From: Closterium sp. NIES-65
Taxonomy: Eukaryota > Streptophyta > Zygnematophyceae > Desmidiales > Closteriaceae
Assembly: GCA_948144175.1 (NCBI GenBank)
Contig: CANXME010002004.1
Span: 248,001-312,000 of the forward strand
Direction: 5' to 3'
DNA length: 64,000 nt
The translations under genes were made by a program, and so were the position numbers. Shown here in pieces: positions 45,733-58,365 of the stretch. Numbering within the stretch: position 1 is the stretch's first letter; each line of letters starts with the position of its first letter. The notes beneath the pieces are model-generated. The model was not told the DNA's origin and ran no database searches. It saw nothing but the letters and a program-made list of their open reading frames with translations.

Positions 45733-45864
45733 TGTCAAACATTATATATGTTGTGTTAGTTTAGGCTACAGTGGGTTAGCCTATAGGGGGTACACAATTC
45801 TAGGGTTAGGTACTTGTACTCATTTCACTGCTAGTTCATCCACTCCTGTTCAGTGATTCCAACA
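45733..45864 (+). repeat. 3' LTR of element E
   Basis: 132 bp, one base different from the 5' LTR. Confidence 0.95.
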
Positions 45865-47707
45865 GATTGAACGGGCTCGACCGAGGTATTTGAATGACTC
45901 GGGAGGTGTGTCTGGAGGGGCGTACGTGAGAATGAGGTCGCGAGTTGCTAGGTCCGTGTGAATTATGACGCCACACTTGCAAAGTTGTCCAGCCGAGAGC
46001 AGATTGAAGCGCAGATTCGGAACGTTGAGCACGTCGTTGAATGAGATGTGTGTGTTGCTGTCTCGTGCCTTCAGGACAACGATGCCTTGCGCGTTGGCGC
46101 GTAACTGCTCGTTGTTGGCGACGGTGACGTATGTTGCCGTCGTATCACGTGGATCCCACCATGTGCTGTCCGCAGCAGCTGTCCACGCATCAGGTGTTGT
46201 AGTTGTCGGTGTTGTTTCCGCGCAGGAGTAGGGCCAGGCGTGGAGTCACCAGGGTTGCTTTGTAGCGCCTATAGAAGAGAGGGTCTTCGTCCTCCTTCCA
46301 TCCCACCGGTACGTATTGCTGTTTGTCGTGTGGCGGGCTTTCGCGTAGTGTGATTGGCTGATTCCAATTGTGCTCGTCCTCGTCATACAGGTAATAGTGA
46401 TCTTCAGCGAGGGGATTGTTCTATCCCTCTTCTGGTTCCAGAAGTCTTCCTTGAACTTTGTTCTCTTCGTCAGGTTCAGCACTGCGGCGTCGGTGTGTCG
46501 CCATGTTCGCGATGATGTTCCTGGGAGCTCCTGATTGAGGTCCTTGAGTTTGCTTGTGTTGATGCTGTGCAGGAGGACGAACTGTTTGATGCTGAGGCTG
46601 AGAGTGACGAGTGTCTTGTCGGCTGACCCAGTTGTTTTGGTGAGTGGAATTTGAGTGGCGGAAGTTGGATCGGGATTTGCATCGATCCATTGAATGTCCG
46701 AAGACTTAGCATATTTTGCAATAATGGCGCCTTGGTTGTCGTCGCTCTTCTCGGTTGTCTGCGTAGAAGGCGAGGCGCTCTCGGCGCGGCGCGGAGCTTG
46801 TTCTGCTCGAATCCATGTCTTGTTGTTCGGACAAGAGTGCGGCGCATAGCGCGGCTTCTGAGATGATTCCTCGCTGTCGGAGTAGCGCTTTACAAGGCTT
46901 CCACTCTGGCCCGAGTCCTTGAAAGACTATGTTGACGAAAATCTCTTTCGAGATTTTACTCCCATGCTTCGTGATCTGGTCACGGATGTTGTGACAGCGG
47001 TTAATATACGGATTCGCTTTCTCCCCGTGCCCCATTTTTATCTCCAAAAGTTGCTGCAGAAACCTGCTGGCGGTGACCGAATCCTTCGGCTGGTACACTT
47101 CAATGAGGTGCTTCCAAGCTTCCAAGGCTGGAGCGTCGCTCTCTTTGTAGGAGCGAATGTTGAGTTGTTCGGCAGGCGTCATGTTGCGTAGCAGCACACT
47201 GTAGGCCATGAGGGACTCGCTGTAGTACTGAGCCCTGGCAACTTCGGTGCTTTCCACCGGTTTAGGATAGGAGCCATCAAAGTAATGGTAGGTCTGCGCC
47301 GTTTGTAGGAGGAGATCAAGCTCGAAACTCCATGTGTAGAAGTCCTTACCGTCAAACGCGGCAGTAGTTTTGATTTTTGAAACGCTAAGGAAGCGTGTTT
47401 GCGCAGAGTTGATGGCTTCATCACTTGGACGGGGGGCAGTTGTTGTTCATTTGTCTATGTCGAGGGAGAAGGTATGCGCGGCGGTATCACGGCTTTTCTC
47501 AGTCAGTTGTCCAGGTTGTACTGGTTGGGAAGAGGTTCCCGCATCGCCTTTGCGCAGGTCTTGGAGTTCTTTGTCCATAGTTGAAAGTCGAGCAAAAAGT
47601 TGCTTGAGAGCGGCAGTGCCGGTCGTGGTTGTCGCCTCATTTGTCGCAGCCGGGTTAGTTTGTCCTTCAGCCGTCGAATTTGCTTGGCCTCCAGATCCTC
47701 CGGCCAT
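45865..47707 (-). pseudogene. gag and protease region of element D
   Basis: From MAGGSGGQANSTAEG at 47707 through SLMAYSVLLRNMTPAEQLNI, VYQPKDSVTASRFLQQLLEI and HYCKIC (start of a zinc knuckle), then a protease-region segment LNVPNLRFNLLSAGQL. The family matches element G. It is broken. Confidence 0.85.
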
Positions 47708-47801
47708 CTTGGTCTTGGAGCGTGTGCCACTCGCCAGATCTAGGTTCGGCGAATTTCACGGAAGTGAAGTTGTGAAGAATCCCTGAGTAGCTCTCATACC
47801 A

Positions 47802-47857
47802 TGTTACAATCCCAAATGGGACTTAGCGAAGGATCACTCAGGGTTGATCGCAGTGTA
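47802..47857 (-). repeat. 5' LTR of element D, left piece
   Basis: First 56 bases of the LTR (plus-strand order) up to the TA where the pogo-like transposon inserted. It continues at 58366. Confidence 0.9.
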
Positions 47858-48160
47858 CCGTATGGCCCCGGATATAGGCGCCGTCCGATTAAAGGCACCG
47901 GCGCCTCTATCTGGAGCATGGCGCTTATGGCCGTTCCTCGATTATAAGCGCACCCCTATTTGTACCCGTAATTATTATAAGCGCATACCTTCAACATTTT
48001 TTTTTTTTAACTACAACAATTACCGTAACATCTTCATGCACTTTCCATTAGAAGTTTAGCACTTTGCGCACAACATCCTACTTCTAACTCATTTTAAAGG
48101 CGTTTACTAAGGCCTATCTACCAAGGAAGCATCTACTCCTCGTCAGACTCGGGCTCCTGG

Positions 48161-48293
48161 TGTCAGAACATTATAGCTGATACATGTTTGTAGGCTATAG
48201 TGGGGTAGCACATATGGGGTACAGATTCCTAGGGTTTGTTATTTGTACCAATTTGTGACTTAGTCATTTCATTCCTCTTCTCATTGTTTCACA
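48161..48293 (+). repeat. 5' LTR of element F
   Basis: 133 bp, TGTCAGAACATTATAGCTGA...TTGTTTCACA. Confidence 0.95.
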
Positions 48294-48391
48294 TGGTATC
48301 AGAGCTAGGTCCCTCCAGGACCGATTTTTTTTGGGCCCACCGAAGCGCGCCCCGAGGCGCGGTTTTTTTTTAGCGACCCCTCGAGTCGCCC

Positions 48392-48990
48392 TCTCCCCTG
48401 CGGCCTCGCCGCCCACTCTGTCGCGGCCCCGCCCTGACCCTTACGCGGCCCCGCCGCCTGCTCCTTACGCGGCCCCGCGCCGGCCCCTTACGCGGCCCTT
48501 ACGCGGCCCCGCGCCGGCTCCTACGCGGCCCCGTCCCCGGCTCCTACTCGGCCCCGCCACCGGCTCCATTGCGGCCCCGCCCCGGCTCCTACGCGGCCCT
48601 GTCCGCCGGCCCCTTACGCGGCCCCGCCGCCGGCCCCTTACGCGGCCCCGCGCCGGCCCCTTACGCGGCCCCGCGCCGGCCTCCTACGCGGCCCTGCCCC
48701 GGCTCCTACGCGGCCCCGCCGCCGGCTCCTACTCGGCCCCGCGCCGGCTCTCACGCGGCCCCGTCCCGGCTCCTTCACGGCCCTGTCCGCCGGCTCCTTA
48801 CGCGGCCCTGCCGCCGGCCTCTGCTCGGCCCTGCGCCGACCCCTGCGCGGCCCTGCAGCCGGCCCTACCGCCGGCCCTGCCGCCGGCTCCAACGCGGCCC
48901 TGCCCCGGCTCCTACGCGGCTCTACCGCCGGCCCCTTCGCGGCCCCGCCCCGGTTCCCCTTCGCGACCCCGCCGCCTCACCTGCAGCAGT
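48392..48990 (+). repeat. GC-rich tandem array in leader of element F
   Basis: Irregular CCTTACGCGGCCCCGCGCCG-type units, about 20 copies, between primer site and gag. The unit differs from those in A and E. Confidence 0.9.
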
Positions 48991-49273
48991 CGGGCGGCCG
49001 GGCAGCCGAGCCGCCCAGTCGCCGAGCCGCCCGGGAGCCGAGTCGCCCTGCACCCGAGCCGTCCGTCGCCGAGCCGCCCGGGAGCCGAGCCGCCCTGCAC
49101 CCGAGCCGCCCTGCCGCCGAGCCGCCCGGGAGCTGAGCAGCTGTACACCCGAGCCGCCCGGTCGCCGCTCTGCTTTTCTGTCGAGCTGCACGGCCTGCCC
49201 TGCCTGGTGAGCACAGTCCCTCTGTCACTGCGCCCTCTTTCCCTACTGCTTGCACTGCTTCGCTGTCGTCATC

Positions 49274-52200
49274 ATGGCCACCCCTAGTGTCCTAGCCTTT
49301 GACGCCGAGGGTCGCGCCATTGATTTTGAGGTCTGGCTAGATGACCTGCAGCTTTTCTTACAGTGCGACAGAGCTGACAGCCTTTCTCTCTTTGACCTCA
49401 CCTCTGGCGCCTCTCCTGCTCCTGCTGCCGATGCTGATCCCACTGTCCGCTCTCAGTGGGCCACCCGCGATGCTGCTGCACGTCTTGCTGTGCGTCGCCA
49501 CCTCCCTACCTCTGAGCGTGCGCATTTTAGTCAGTACAAGAGTGCTCAGACCTTGTACGACGCTGTAGTTGCACGCTACTCCTCTCCTGCCACTGCTGCA
49601 CTGAGCCGTCTCATGCTTCCCTACCTCTTTCCTGACCTCTCTGCCTTTCCCACTGTCGCTGACCTCATTACGCACCTCCGCACTAGTGACACTCGCTACC
49701 GCGCCGCCCTTCCTGCTGAGTTCTGCGCTAAGAACCCCCCCCCCATGTACATCACTCTCTACTACGTAGTCGCACGCCTCCCTGACTCCCTCCGCGTAGT
49801 CAGGGACCACTTTCTCGCAGTCTGTCCCACCACTCTCACCGTCGACCTCCTCGAGAAGGCCCTCCTCGCAGCGGAGAAGAGCATAGTCGCTGTCGGTGCC
49901 TCTCGTGGTGACCCTCGCACCCCCATCTTTGAGGGGTGCTCTCCTTCCCCCTTGCTGCCCTCTGTTGCCTCTGCTGCTGCGGCCGACCTGCTTGGTCTTG
50001 AGTCGGTCGGCGCGGCGTCTGCCCCTAGTGGGAGACGTCGCTCTGGCAAGGGCAAGGGGGGCAAGGGCGCGGGCGGAGCTGGAGGGGGCGGTGGCGGTGG
50101 CGGCGGAGGCGGCGGAGGGAGTGGGGGTGGCGGCGGGAGTAGTGGTAGTGGTGGTGGTGGTGGTGGCAGCAGCGGCGGAGACGGTGGTGGTGGTGGCACC
50201 GGTGGTGGTGGAGGCAGCAGCGGGAGTGGAGGCGGTGGAGGTGGAGGCGGTGGAGGTGGAGGCGGTGGAGGCGGCGGCGGAGGAGGCGGTGGTGGTGGAG
50301 GAGGTGGAGCTGGTCGTGGTGGTACCCAGCAGCGGAGCGGCGGTGGTGGTGGCCAGCGCTCGCAGCGGCAGCAGCAGCAGCGTTCGCGGGACATCCCTCC
50401 GCCTCAGCAGCTTCGTGAGTGGTACACTGCGCGTCAGAGGGGTGGGGGTACTGGTCCCTGCGCCTACGTTCTTCGTTCCGGCGACCGCGCGGGTGAGCAG
50501 TGTGGGGGTGCCCACTCCACCCAGCGCTGCTTTGGCCGCCTGACGGACGCTTGGCGTCAGCAGTTCCCCGGGGCTAGTGAGATCCCTCGCTGGGATGAGC
50601 TCCTTAGGGCTGGTGTAGCGATCTTTGATCTTGATTTTGATGCTATCCTTTCTGCTATGTATGCTGTGACTTATAGTGAGGAGAATGAGGGTTACCGGTG
50701 TTTCCAGCCCGACCCGGGCATTGGTACTGCTGCCCTAGGTACTTGTGAGGCTGCTGCTCTAGGTGCCAGTGCGTCTGCGCTCTCAGGTACTAGTGAGACT
50801 GCGCTCTCAGGTGCTGGTGAGACTGCGCTCTCAGGTACTGCGTCGCCCTCGTCCTCCCTCACTTTCACACTTGACTCTGGGGCTTCTCGCTCCTTCTTTC
50901 GAGACCGCACTACCCTCACGCCACTTGGCCGACCGGTTGCGGTCTCCCTTGCTGACCCCTCTGGGGGTCCTGTCCTGTCTCACTTCTCCACTGTCCTCCC
51001 GTGTCCGGCTGCCCCTTCGGGCACCCTGTCTGGTCTGTACCTTCCCTCGTTCTCTATGAACTTGGTGAGTGGTGCGGACCTACAGGATGCGGGGGTTCAC
51101 CAGTTCACTCCTGCGAGGCGGCGGGTGACCCACTGCACGGACGCAGACACAGGCCGACACCTGGCCACCTTTTCGCGTCGGCCGGGGTCGAGTCTCTACA
51201 CCCTGACCACTTCGTCTCCTCCTGTCCCTGTGTCTGGTCAGGTAGCTGCGTCAGGTCAGGTGTTTGCTGCTGCGTCCCGGTCAGGTCCTGAGTCTGCCCC
51301 CTGTTCCTGTCGCCTCCTGTCTCACGAGACTCTCCTGTGGCACCACCGTCTAGGCCACCCCTCCTTGGCTCGTCTTCGGAGCATGGCTTCCCGTGTCCTT
51401 GTCTCTGGTCTTCCCCGGTCTCTCCCTCCTCCCCCCCCCGGGCCAGGGCCTTCCTGTGTCCCCTGTGTCGAGGGTCGCCTCCGGGCTACTCCTCACTCTT
51501 CCCACTTCCCCCCGACAGAGGCTCCGCTGCAGACGCTTCACATGGATGTGTGGGGCCCGGCCCCCGTCCGTGGGCAGGGTTACGAGCGCTACTTCCTGTT
51601 GGTGGTTGACGACTACTCGCGTTACACCACAGTCCTCCCCTTGCGCAGCAAGGGTGCTGTCACTGAGGTGCTGATCGACTGGATCCGCGAGGCTCGTCTC
51701 CAGCTCAGGAAGAGCTTCGGCTCTGACTTTCCTGTTCTGCGTCTGCACTCGGACAGAGGCGGGAGTTCTCCTCTCGCCTTCTGCGAGACTACTGTCGTGC
51801 ACGGGGGATCCGCCAGACCTTCACGCTTCCGGACTCACCACAGCAAAATGGGATTGCTGAGCGCCGCATTGGCATGGTCATGGATGTCGCTCGTACGTCC
51901 ATGATGCATGCGGCTGCCCCCCATTTTCTGTGGCCGTTTGCGGTGAGGTACGCGGCGCATCAGCTCAACCTTCACCCGCGGGTCTCTAGGCCTGCGATGT
52001 CCCCAGCCTTGCTGTGGACGGGGAAGGTTGGCGATGCGTCTGTGTTTCGTGTCTGGGGATCTCGGGCGTTTGTCCGCGACTTGTCTGCGGACAAGCTGTC
52101 CCCTCGTGCTGCTCCCTGTGTCTTCCTTGGCTTCCCCACTGACGCCCCAGGGTGGCAGTTCTACCACCCCTCCTCTCGTCGTGTTCTGTCCTCCCAGGAC

Positions 52201-55200
52201 GTCACGTTCGACGAGTCGGTCCCCTTCTACCGTCTCTTCCCCTACCGCACTCCTTCCCTCCCCCCTCCCCCGGACTTCCTTGTGCCGGTTCCCCCCCCGG
52301 TAGACCCCCTTCCCCCTCAGGTTCCTGCTCCCTCAGGTGTGTCCGAGGTAGACGCCGTTGACCCGGTCGAGGTTACTGGTGACTCTGGTGCTGCTGCGGG
52401 TGCTGAGCCTGGGGGTGCTGACTCTGGGGGTGCTGTCCGCGGGGGTGCTGAGCCTGGAGGAGCTGCTGCTGGGGGTCCTGAGCCTGGGGGTGCTAGTGCG
52501 GAGGGTGCGGAGCCTAGGAGTGCTGCGCCGGGGGGTGCTGTCACTGGAGGTGCTGGGTCTGGGGGTGCTGAGTCGGGAGCTGCTGAGCCTGGGGGTGCTG
52601 AGTTGGGAGCTGCTGCGCCTGGGGGTGCTGTGTCTGGAGCTGCTGAGCCTGGGGGTGCTGCGTCTGGAGCTACTGCGCCTGGGGTTTCTCCTGCTGCTCA
52701 GCCTCCCCGGGAGCCTCTCTCTCCACAGGAGCTGCGCGAGTGGTTCGCTCGTCGTTGGAGGCGTGCTGCTGAGTCTGGGGGTGCTGCTGGAGCTGGAGCT
52801 GGACCTTCTTCGACTGACGAGGGTGCTGGTGCTGCCGGTCCCGGAGCTGCTGGGCCTGCGGGTCCTCTTGGAGCTGGCGCTGCTGAGGGTGTTGGTGCTG
52901 AGACTGCTGCTGTTGGTCCTGCTGCTGGAGGAGTTGGTGGCCCTGGTGCTGTCGCTGAGGGTGCTGGAGCTGTCCCTGCTGCGCCTGGAGCTGCTGAGCG
53001 GCCTCGACCGTACTTCGTTCCGCTACTGCAGCAGGTTCTTGGTCTTTCTCCTCCGGTAGAGAGTCCACCGCCTGTCCAGTCGCAGTCCCTGCTGGAGCCT
53101 TCCTCTCCGCTACCTGCTCCCTCTCCTTACACTGGTCCTACTGGAGGTCTTGCTGAGCGTCGTGAGCCTGCGTCTCGTCCTGCGTCGCCTGTTCGTCCTG
53201 CTCGCGCTACTGGTCGCGGTTCGCGTCAGCGTCCTCCTCCTGTCCCTGGCACGCACCAGATGTCTTTGCGTCCGTCCACTGCTCCTCTGCGTGCCCCTTT
53301 GCCTTCTCCTCCTGCGTCCTCTCTTCCTGCGCTTGCCGACCCTGCGTCGGATTCTCTGCGTGCTGCCAGTCCTACTGTCACGCGTTTCCTTGCTACTGTG
53401 GTCACTGACCCTTCTTTCGAGTCTTCTGCTGCGTGTGCCCTACTCACTGAGCTTGTCGACTTTGCTGCTCGCTGTCGCTTAGACTACGCTGCTAGTCTTG
53501 TTGCTGAGTCTGCGTCTGTCTGTCCTCCGTCCGTCGGGGGTGAGTGTGCTCTTGGCACGGACGTCCTAGAGGACAGGCAGGAGGAGTTACAGTGTCTAGC
53601 GGCTGCTTCACCTCATCTCGCGTCTGTACTGCTTGCCCCTGAGGGAGACCCGGATACACTAGACATCCCGACTCCGCGTTCTTACGCGGAGGCTGTAGAG
53701 GGTCCCTACTCCTCTCAGTGGCAGGCAGCTATGGATGCAGAGATGGCTTCCTGGAAGTCCACAGGCACCTACGTTGACGCAGTTCCCCCTCCTGGGGCGA
53801 ACATCGTCAGTGGCATGTGGATCTTCAGGGTGAAGCGGCCGCCGGGCTCTCCGCCTGTCTTCAAGGCGCGTTACGTCGCTCGTGGCTTCAGTCAGCGGCA
53901 GGGAGTTGACTACTTTCAGACCTTCTCTCCCACCCCGAAGATGACTACTCTTCGGGTGCTGCTGCACGTTGCCGCTCAGCGCGACTACGAGCTTCACTCT
54001 CTCGACTTCAGCACTGCGTTCCTGCAGGGTAGCCTGCACGAGGAGATCTGGCTGCGCCGTCCGCCTGGCTTCACTGGGACTTTCCCTCCTGGCACCCAGT
54101 GGAGCCTCCGACGGCCAGTCTACGGTCTCCGCCAGGCACCGCGTGAGTGGCACGACACACTGAGGACTACGCTTGCGGCTCTTGGGTTTGCTCCTTCCAC
54201 TGCTGACCCGTCGCTGTTTCTTCGCACCGACACTTCCTTGCCGCCGTTCTACATCCTCGTGTACGTCGACGACTTGGTCTTTGCCACAGCGGACACTACT
54301 GGACTCGCCTACGTGAAGTCCGAGCTGCTGAAGAGACACACGTGCACAGACCTGGGTGAACTGCGCAGCTACCTTGGCTTGCAGATCACTCGGGACAGAG
54401 CACGCCGCACCATTACCCTGACTCAGTCACACATGGTGCAGCAGGTCCTTCAGCGCTTCGGCTTCACGTACTCCTCGCCTCAGGCCACTCCTCTGCCTAC
54501 TCGCCACTCGCTCTCAGCTCTGCCTTCGGATGAGTCCGTAGAGTCGAGTGGCCCGTATGCAGAGCTTGTTGGCTGCCTCATGTACCTGATGACCTGCACA
54601 CGACCTGACCTTGCATACCCTCTGAGCATCCTTGCACGCTATGTTGCTCCTGGGAGACACCGACCTGAGCACATGGCTGCAGCGAAGAGGGTATTGCGCT
54701 ACCTGTGCAGTACGTCGGGCATGGGGCTAGTGCTTGGAGGGCGGAGTCCAGTGGTCCTTACGGGCCACGCGGACGCTTCTTGGGCTGACGACCAGGCTAC
54801 GCAGCGGTCGTCACAGGGTTACACCTTCAGCCTTGGTTCCGGCTCTGTCTCGTGGCGGTCTACTCGCTCGTCTTCGGTTCTCGGCTCCAGTTGTGAGGCT
54901 GAGATCTACGCCGGGGCCATGGCTGCGCAGGAGCTTCGCTGGCTCACCTACCTGCTGACTGACCTTGGAGAGCCGCCTCGTTCTCCTCCAGTGCTGTACG
55001 TAGACAACAAGGCCATGCTGGCCTTGTGTCGAGAGCAGCGTCTGGAGCACAGAACGAAGCACATTGCTCTCCGCTACTTCCTTGCTCGTGAGCTGCAGCA
55101 GCGTGGTCAGCTGCGACTTGCGTACGTGGCCTCTGAGGCCAACACTGCTGATGTGTTCACCAAGGCACTCGCGCCTTGTGACCATCAGCGCTTCTGTACC

Positions 55201-55245
55201 CAGCTGGGTCTTGTGCCTGTCTTGCCTCACTTGCTCTCTTCCTGA
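49274..55245 (+). pseudogene. gag-pol of element F
   Basis: gag from MATPSVLAFDAEG, Gly-rich block 50060-50330, zinc-knuckle-like CGGAHSTQRC (about 50503), protease DSGAS (about 50876), integrase HHRLGHPS to the catalytic core and its C-terminal part, linker rich in GGAEPGGA (52390-52690), RT YVDDL (about 54260), RNase H ending LLSS at 55245. Close to whole, about one break. Confidence 0.9.
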
Positions 55246-55451
55246 CTTCACTTGTACTGTGATATATATATATACCTGCTCTTGCTTGTCTAGTAATATA
55301 TATATGTCTGTACTCATGCATGTGAACTGGCCTCTGGCCCTGCTCTTGTGCTCGGACTGTGTGGTGACTTTGTGATCCACCCTGAGCTTGCTTTGCTTTG
55401 CTTGACTGGTCTTGTGACCCCTTGTTCTCCCCCACTTTGCCTATGGGGGTG

Positions 55452-55584
55452 TGTCAGAACATTATAGCTGATACATGTTTGTAGGCTATAGTGGGGTAGC
55501 ACATATGGGGTACAGATTCCTAGGGTTTGTTATTTGTACCAATTTGTGACTTAGTCATTTCATTCCTCTTCTCATTGTTTCACA
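55452..55584 (+). repeat. 3' LTR of element F
   Basis: 133 bp, identical to the 5' LTR by eye. Preceded by CCCCCACTTTGCCTATGGGG, the polypurine/U-box type junction also seen in A and E. Confidence 0.95.
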
Positions 55585-58365
55585 CCTGGCAGTTGTTGCC
55601 AAAGAAGCCATCGGCGATGATGCCGTCGTCGACATCAACTTCCGCGGTCAGCTGCGTCCGCCTATGCGCCATGACGAGGTTGTCCTCGCTGCGTTAAGCG
55701 CGTTGCTGATGCCACATGTGAGGAAGGCGCGCCTGATGAGGTCGGCGGACACTGCCTTCCAAGCCCGCGAGATCCACCTCAGAACCACGGCAGGTGGCGG
55801 CTTCTTGAGATTGCCTGCAAAATCACAAAGAAACGACGGTGATTAGGGGAATTAAGGGGGCTTTATGGCAACGTGCATGCCGTACCTAGAAACCACGGTC
55901 TCACCGTACCTGCTGCAGTCAGCTGTTCCTGCCCCTCCGCTTCGAACCACTTCCGGTACTGCTGACGGACGGAGGCCTTGAAACTCTTGTTGACGGAGAC
56001 ATCAAGGGGTTGAAGCTCCCCCGTACACCTCGACGGGATGATCGCCGGCACGCAGTTCATCTCGCAAAACTTCTCCTTCACACCCTCAGTGAGGTGCCCG
56101 CGGTAGGAATCCAGAACCACCATGGAGCTCCTGGAGTGCCGACCGAAAGACAGCTTCAAGAACGGCTTGACACACTCTTCGAGCCAGCGAATAACGCCCG
56201 CGGCGTCCATCTACCCGTTCTCGTGGCACGCCACGACCACGTCTGCACAATCAGGTATTGAAACAAAAAATTAGTGAAAAATAAAACATTAAACATGTGC
56301 GACGCACGTCCAAGAACCTCACTTACCAGGCGGAAAGTCGCCCTTCAGCAGCGTCTTCCTCTTGAAAAAAACCACGGCTTAAGTTTGGCGCCGTCCGCTG
56401 TGCAGGCCATCATCACGGTCACGCGCTCCTTCTGGTACCCGGCACTCCTGATGGGCACTGAGCGAACGCCAGCTTGCTCAACGGTCGTGGTGGCGGGCAT
56501 CTCCAGCCATAGAGGCGTCTGGTCGGCGTTGATGATCTACGTGGTCTCGATGCCACGCTCGCGTCGCTTGTCTCGGACGAACTGCCAAAAGTTCCTGCAC
56601 TGCTCTGCGACATCTGCGATACGGTGGGAGACAGGGCGATACACTCGGGTGCAATGAGTACATCACATGGGTTAATTACATAGGACTAAGAAATCGAGGG
56701 CTTACGAGCGGCGGTTTTCTGTGCAACCCTTGTCTTCATGCGGACGCTTAGATTCCAGCGCTTCCGAAACTGTTCCGACCACCTTTGACTGCCCTTCCAC
56801 TTCTCTTGAGGGTAGAGCTCCTTCAAAAACTCCTTCGACCACTCCTGCAGGCGGCCGACCGACACGGCAGTTCCTTTGTGGCGCCACTTGAGGAGACGCT
56901 TATACACCTTCATCTCCATCGGTCGGTACCACGACGATCTCTCGCGACAATGCATCCGCTTCCGCGCGGAGTGAGCTTCCTTCAGGAAATCCGCAGAGCG
57001 CTTCCAGTTGGTGAGGCACTTGTGGTGTATGCCGCTCTCGCGGGCCAAAGCACGCACCGAAACCGCGACCTGCAGCAGCGCGACGTACTTCAGTTTCTCG
57101 GCGGCGGTATAGGCCTGACGCTTGTGATCGTTGAGCTTATGCCTGGGAGAGGGGGGGCGGGCATCACGATTCTGTGTAGAAGGGTGGGGTCTCTTGCGAT
57201 TAGTAGGAGGGTAGGTAGGTATCGGCAACTTCTCAGGGAGCCCGTCGTGTGACCAGTACTCAACACCGTCGTCCTCGTCGGTGCCCGGCGCACCCTCGGG
57301 AAACACATCCTCAGCGGTGCCGGCCTCGGTGCCAGCATCCGTGCCACCCTCGGCGCCATCGCCGCCCTCCTCGCGACAGTCCTACTCAGCGTCGGGGAGC
57401 TCGTCGTCGGCGCCGATTGCAGATTCGTCCCACGTACAATCATCGGGCCGGCCCCAGCGCTGTCCTGGCACATACTCAACAGCCACCCACTCATCTGAGG
57501 GCTTGTTCGACTCTGGCTCCGATAGGTATTCGTCGAACGACGATGGTTGCAAAAGCGTGAGCACGGGCGGAATCCTCGTGTGAATTGAAGAGACCGGCAC
57601 AGGTTGAGGAGGAGCAGGAGGCGCAGGAGGCGCAGGAGGCGAAGGAGGAGCAGGAGGAGCAGGCGGAGCAGGCGGCGCTGGAGGCAGCGGTGGCTGTGGT
57701 GGGCTAGGTGGGACACGGGAGTACCATCCATCTTCGTCAACTACAAAGGCGGGCTTACGACTTGGTTTTATCTTGAACAAGAAATGAGTGTCTGAGAATT
57801 CCGCCATGGCTTCCGCAGCCAGGCGGGAGAGAACAAGAATCTGAAGGTGAAAGTGAGAGAATGGGAGAAGAAATGAGGGTTTGGAGTGGACCCCTTCTGG
57901 TGTGCGCCTCGAGATCCTCTTCAGGGATAGTCGGGTACCCCCCTGCCAAAACCCGCAAAGGAGGGAATCGTGGCACGAATCTGCTGCGCTGGCAGGGAGA
58001 TTCCACCCCCTTCTTGAAGGTTCGGGTGAAATGTTCCACCCTGGCAGCGCATGACATTGCTATTGGGCCGCACGGCAGAATGCACGTCATCGCTGCCAGG
58101 TGCGTTGCTCCGTGACAGGGTTTGTGCGGTGGGAAATCGAGTCACGGCTGTTTTTTCGGCGGAATTTCATGCACGATCCCATGCGCACATCACATGGCCT
58201 TGTTCGCCATATTGAGGGCTTCAATTTCGTACCTTTAAAAACAAAATTCATTTTTGACATCGTATAAGCGCCAACGCTTATGGCCATTACTCGATTACAA
58301 GCGCCACCCCTAAAAAAACTGATTTTATTATAAGCGCATATGCGCTTATATCCGGGGCTAGACGG

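Larger units (their letters stand above)
38274..45864 (+). mobile_element. Ty1/copia element E inside element D, full length, broken
   Basis: Complete plus-strand element: LTRs 38274-38405 and 45733-45864 (132 bp, one difference), target duplication GATTG (38269-38273 and 45865-45869), primer site TGGTATAGAGC at 38406, GC-rich leader array, gag-pol 39370 to 45499. About three breaks in the coding region. LTR near-identity means a recent insertion. Same family as A and B. Confidence 0.95.
48161..55584 (+). mobile_element. Ty1/copia element F inside the pogo-like transposon, nearly whole
   Basis: LTRs 48161-48293 and 55452-55584 (133 bp, identical by eye), target duplication CCTGG (48156-48160 and 55585-55589), primer site TGGTATCAGAGC at 48294, leader array, gag-pol 49274 to 55245. 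It looks almost whole, about one break. Identical LTRs make it the youngest insertion in the window. It lies in the last codons of the transposase gene. Confidence 0.95.
48133..57807 (-). pseudogene. pogo/Tigger-type transposase, split by copia F, three internal stops
   Basis: Exons 57807-56706, 56613-56327, 56242-55910, 55814-55585, then after copia F 48160-48133 (ending EPESDEE, TAG), joined by GT-AG introns. The N-terminus has a Pro-rich run, then helix-turn-helix DNA-binding regions (YVALLQVAVSVRALARESGI; later LQEWSKEFLKEL and WSEQFRKRWNLS, CENP-B-like). The DDE domain shows NADQTPLW, VLDSYRGHL and LQPLDVSVNKS, i.e. three Asp with 35 residues between the last two. The tail WISRAWKAVSADLIRRAFLT then CGISN is typical of Tigger/pogo. 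In-frame TAG codons at 57382, 56537 and 56211 make it inactive. The enzyme would bind the TIRs and cut-and-paste into TA. Confidence 0.9.
47858..58365 (-). mobile_element. pogo/Tigger-like DNA transposon (about 3.1 kb without its nested copia)
   Basis: Ends are imperfect terminal inverted repeats: CCGTATGGCCCCGGATATAG at the left, CCGTCTAGCCCCGGATATAA as the complement of the right end. It is flanked by TA duplications (47856-47857, 58366-58367), the Tc1/mariner/pogo hallmark. Subterminal ATAAGCGC repeats occur at both ends. It carries one spliced transposase gene and copia F. It inserted into the 5' LTR of D, which is exactly restored on either side. Confidence 0.95.

Noticed and set aside
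49762-50394. Long Pro-rich frames antisense to gag in elements A, E and F.
   Set aside because: They are the complement of the Gly-rich gag segment (GGN/NCC), with no start context or independent conservation.
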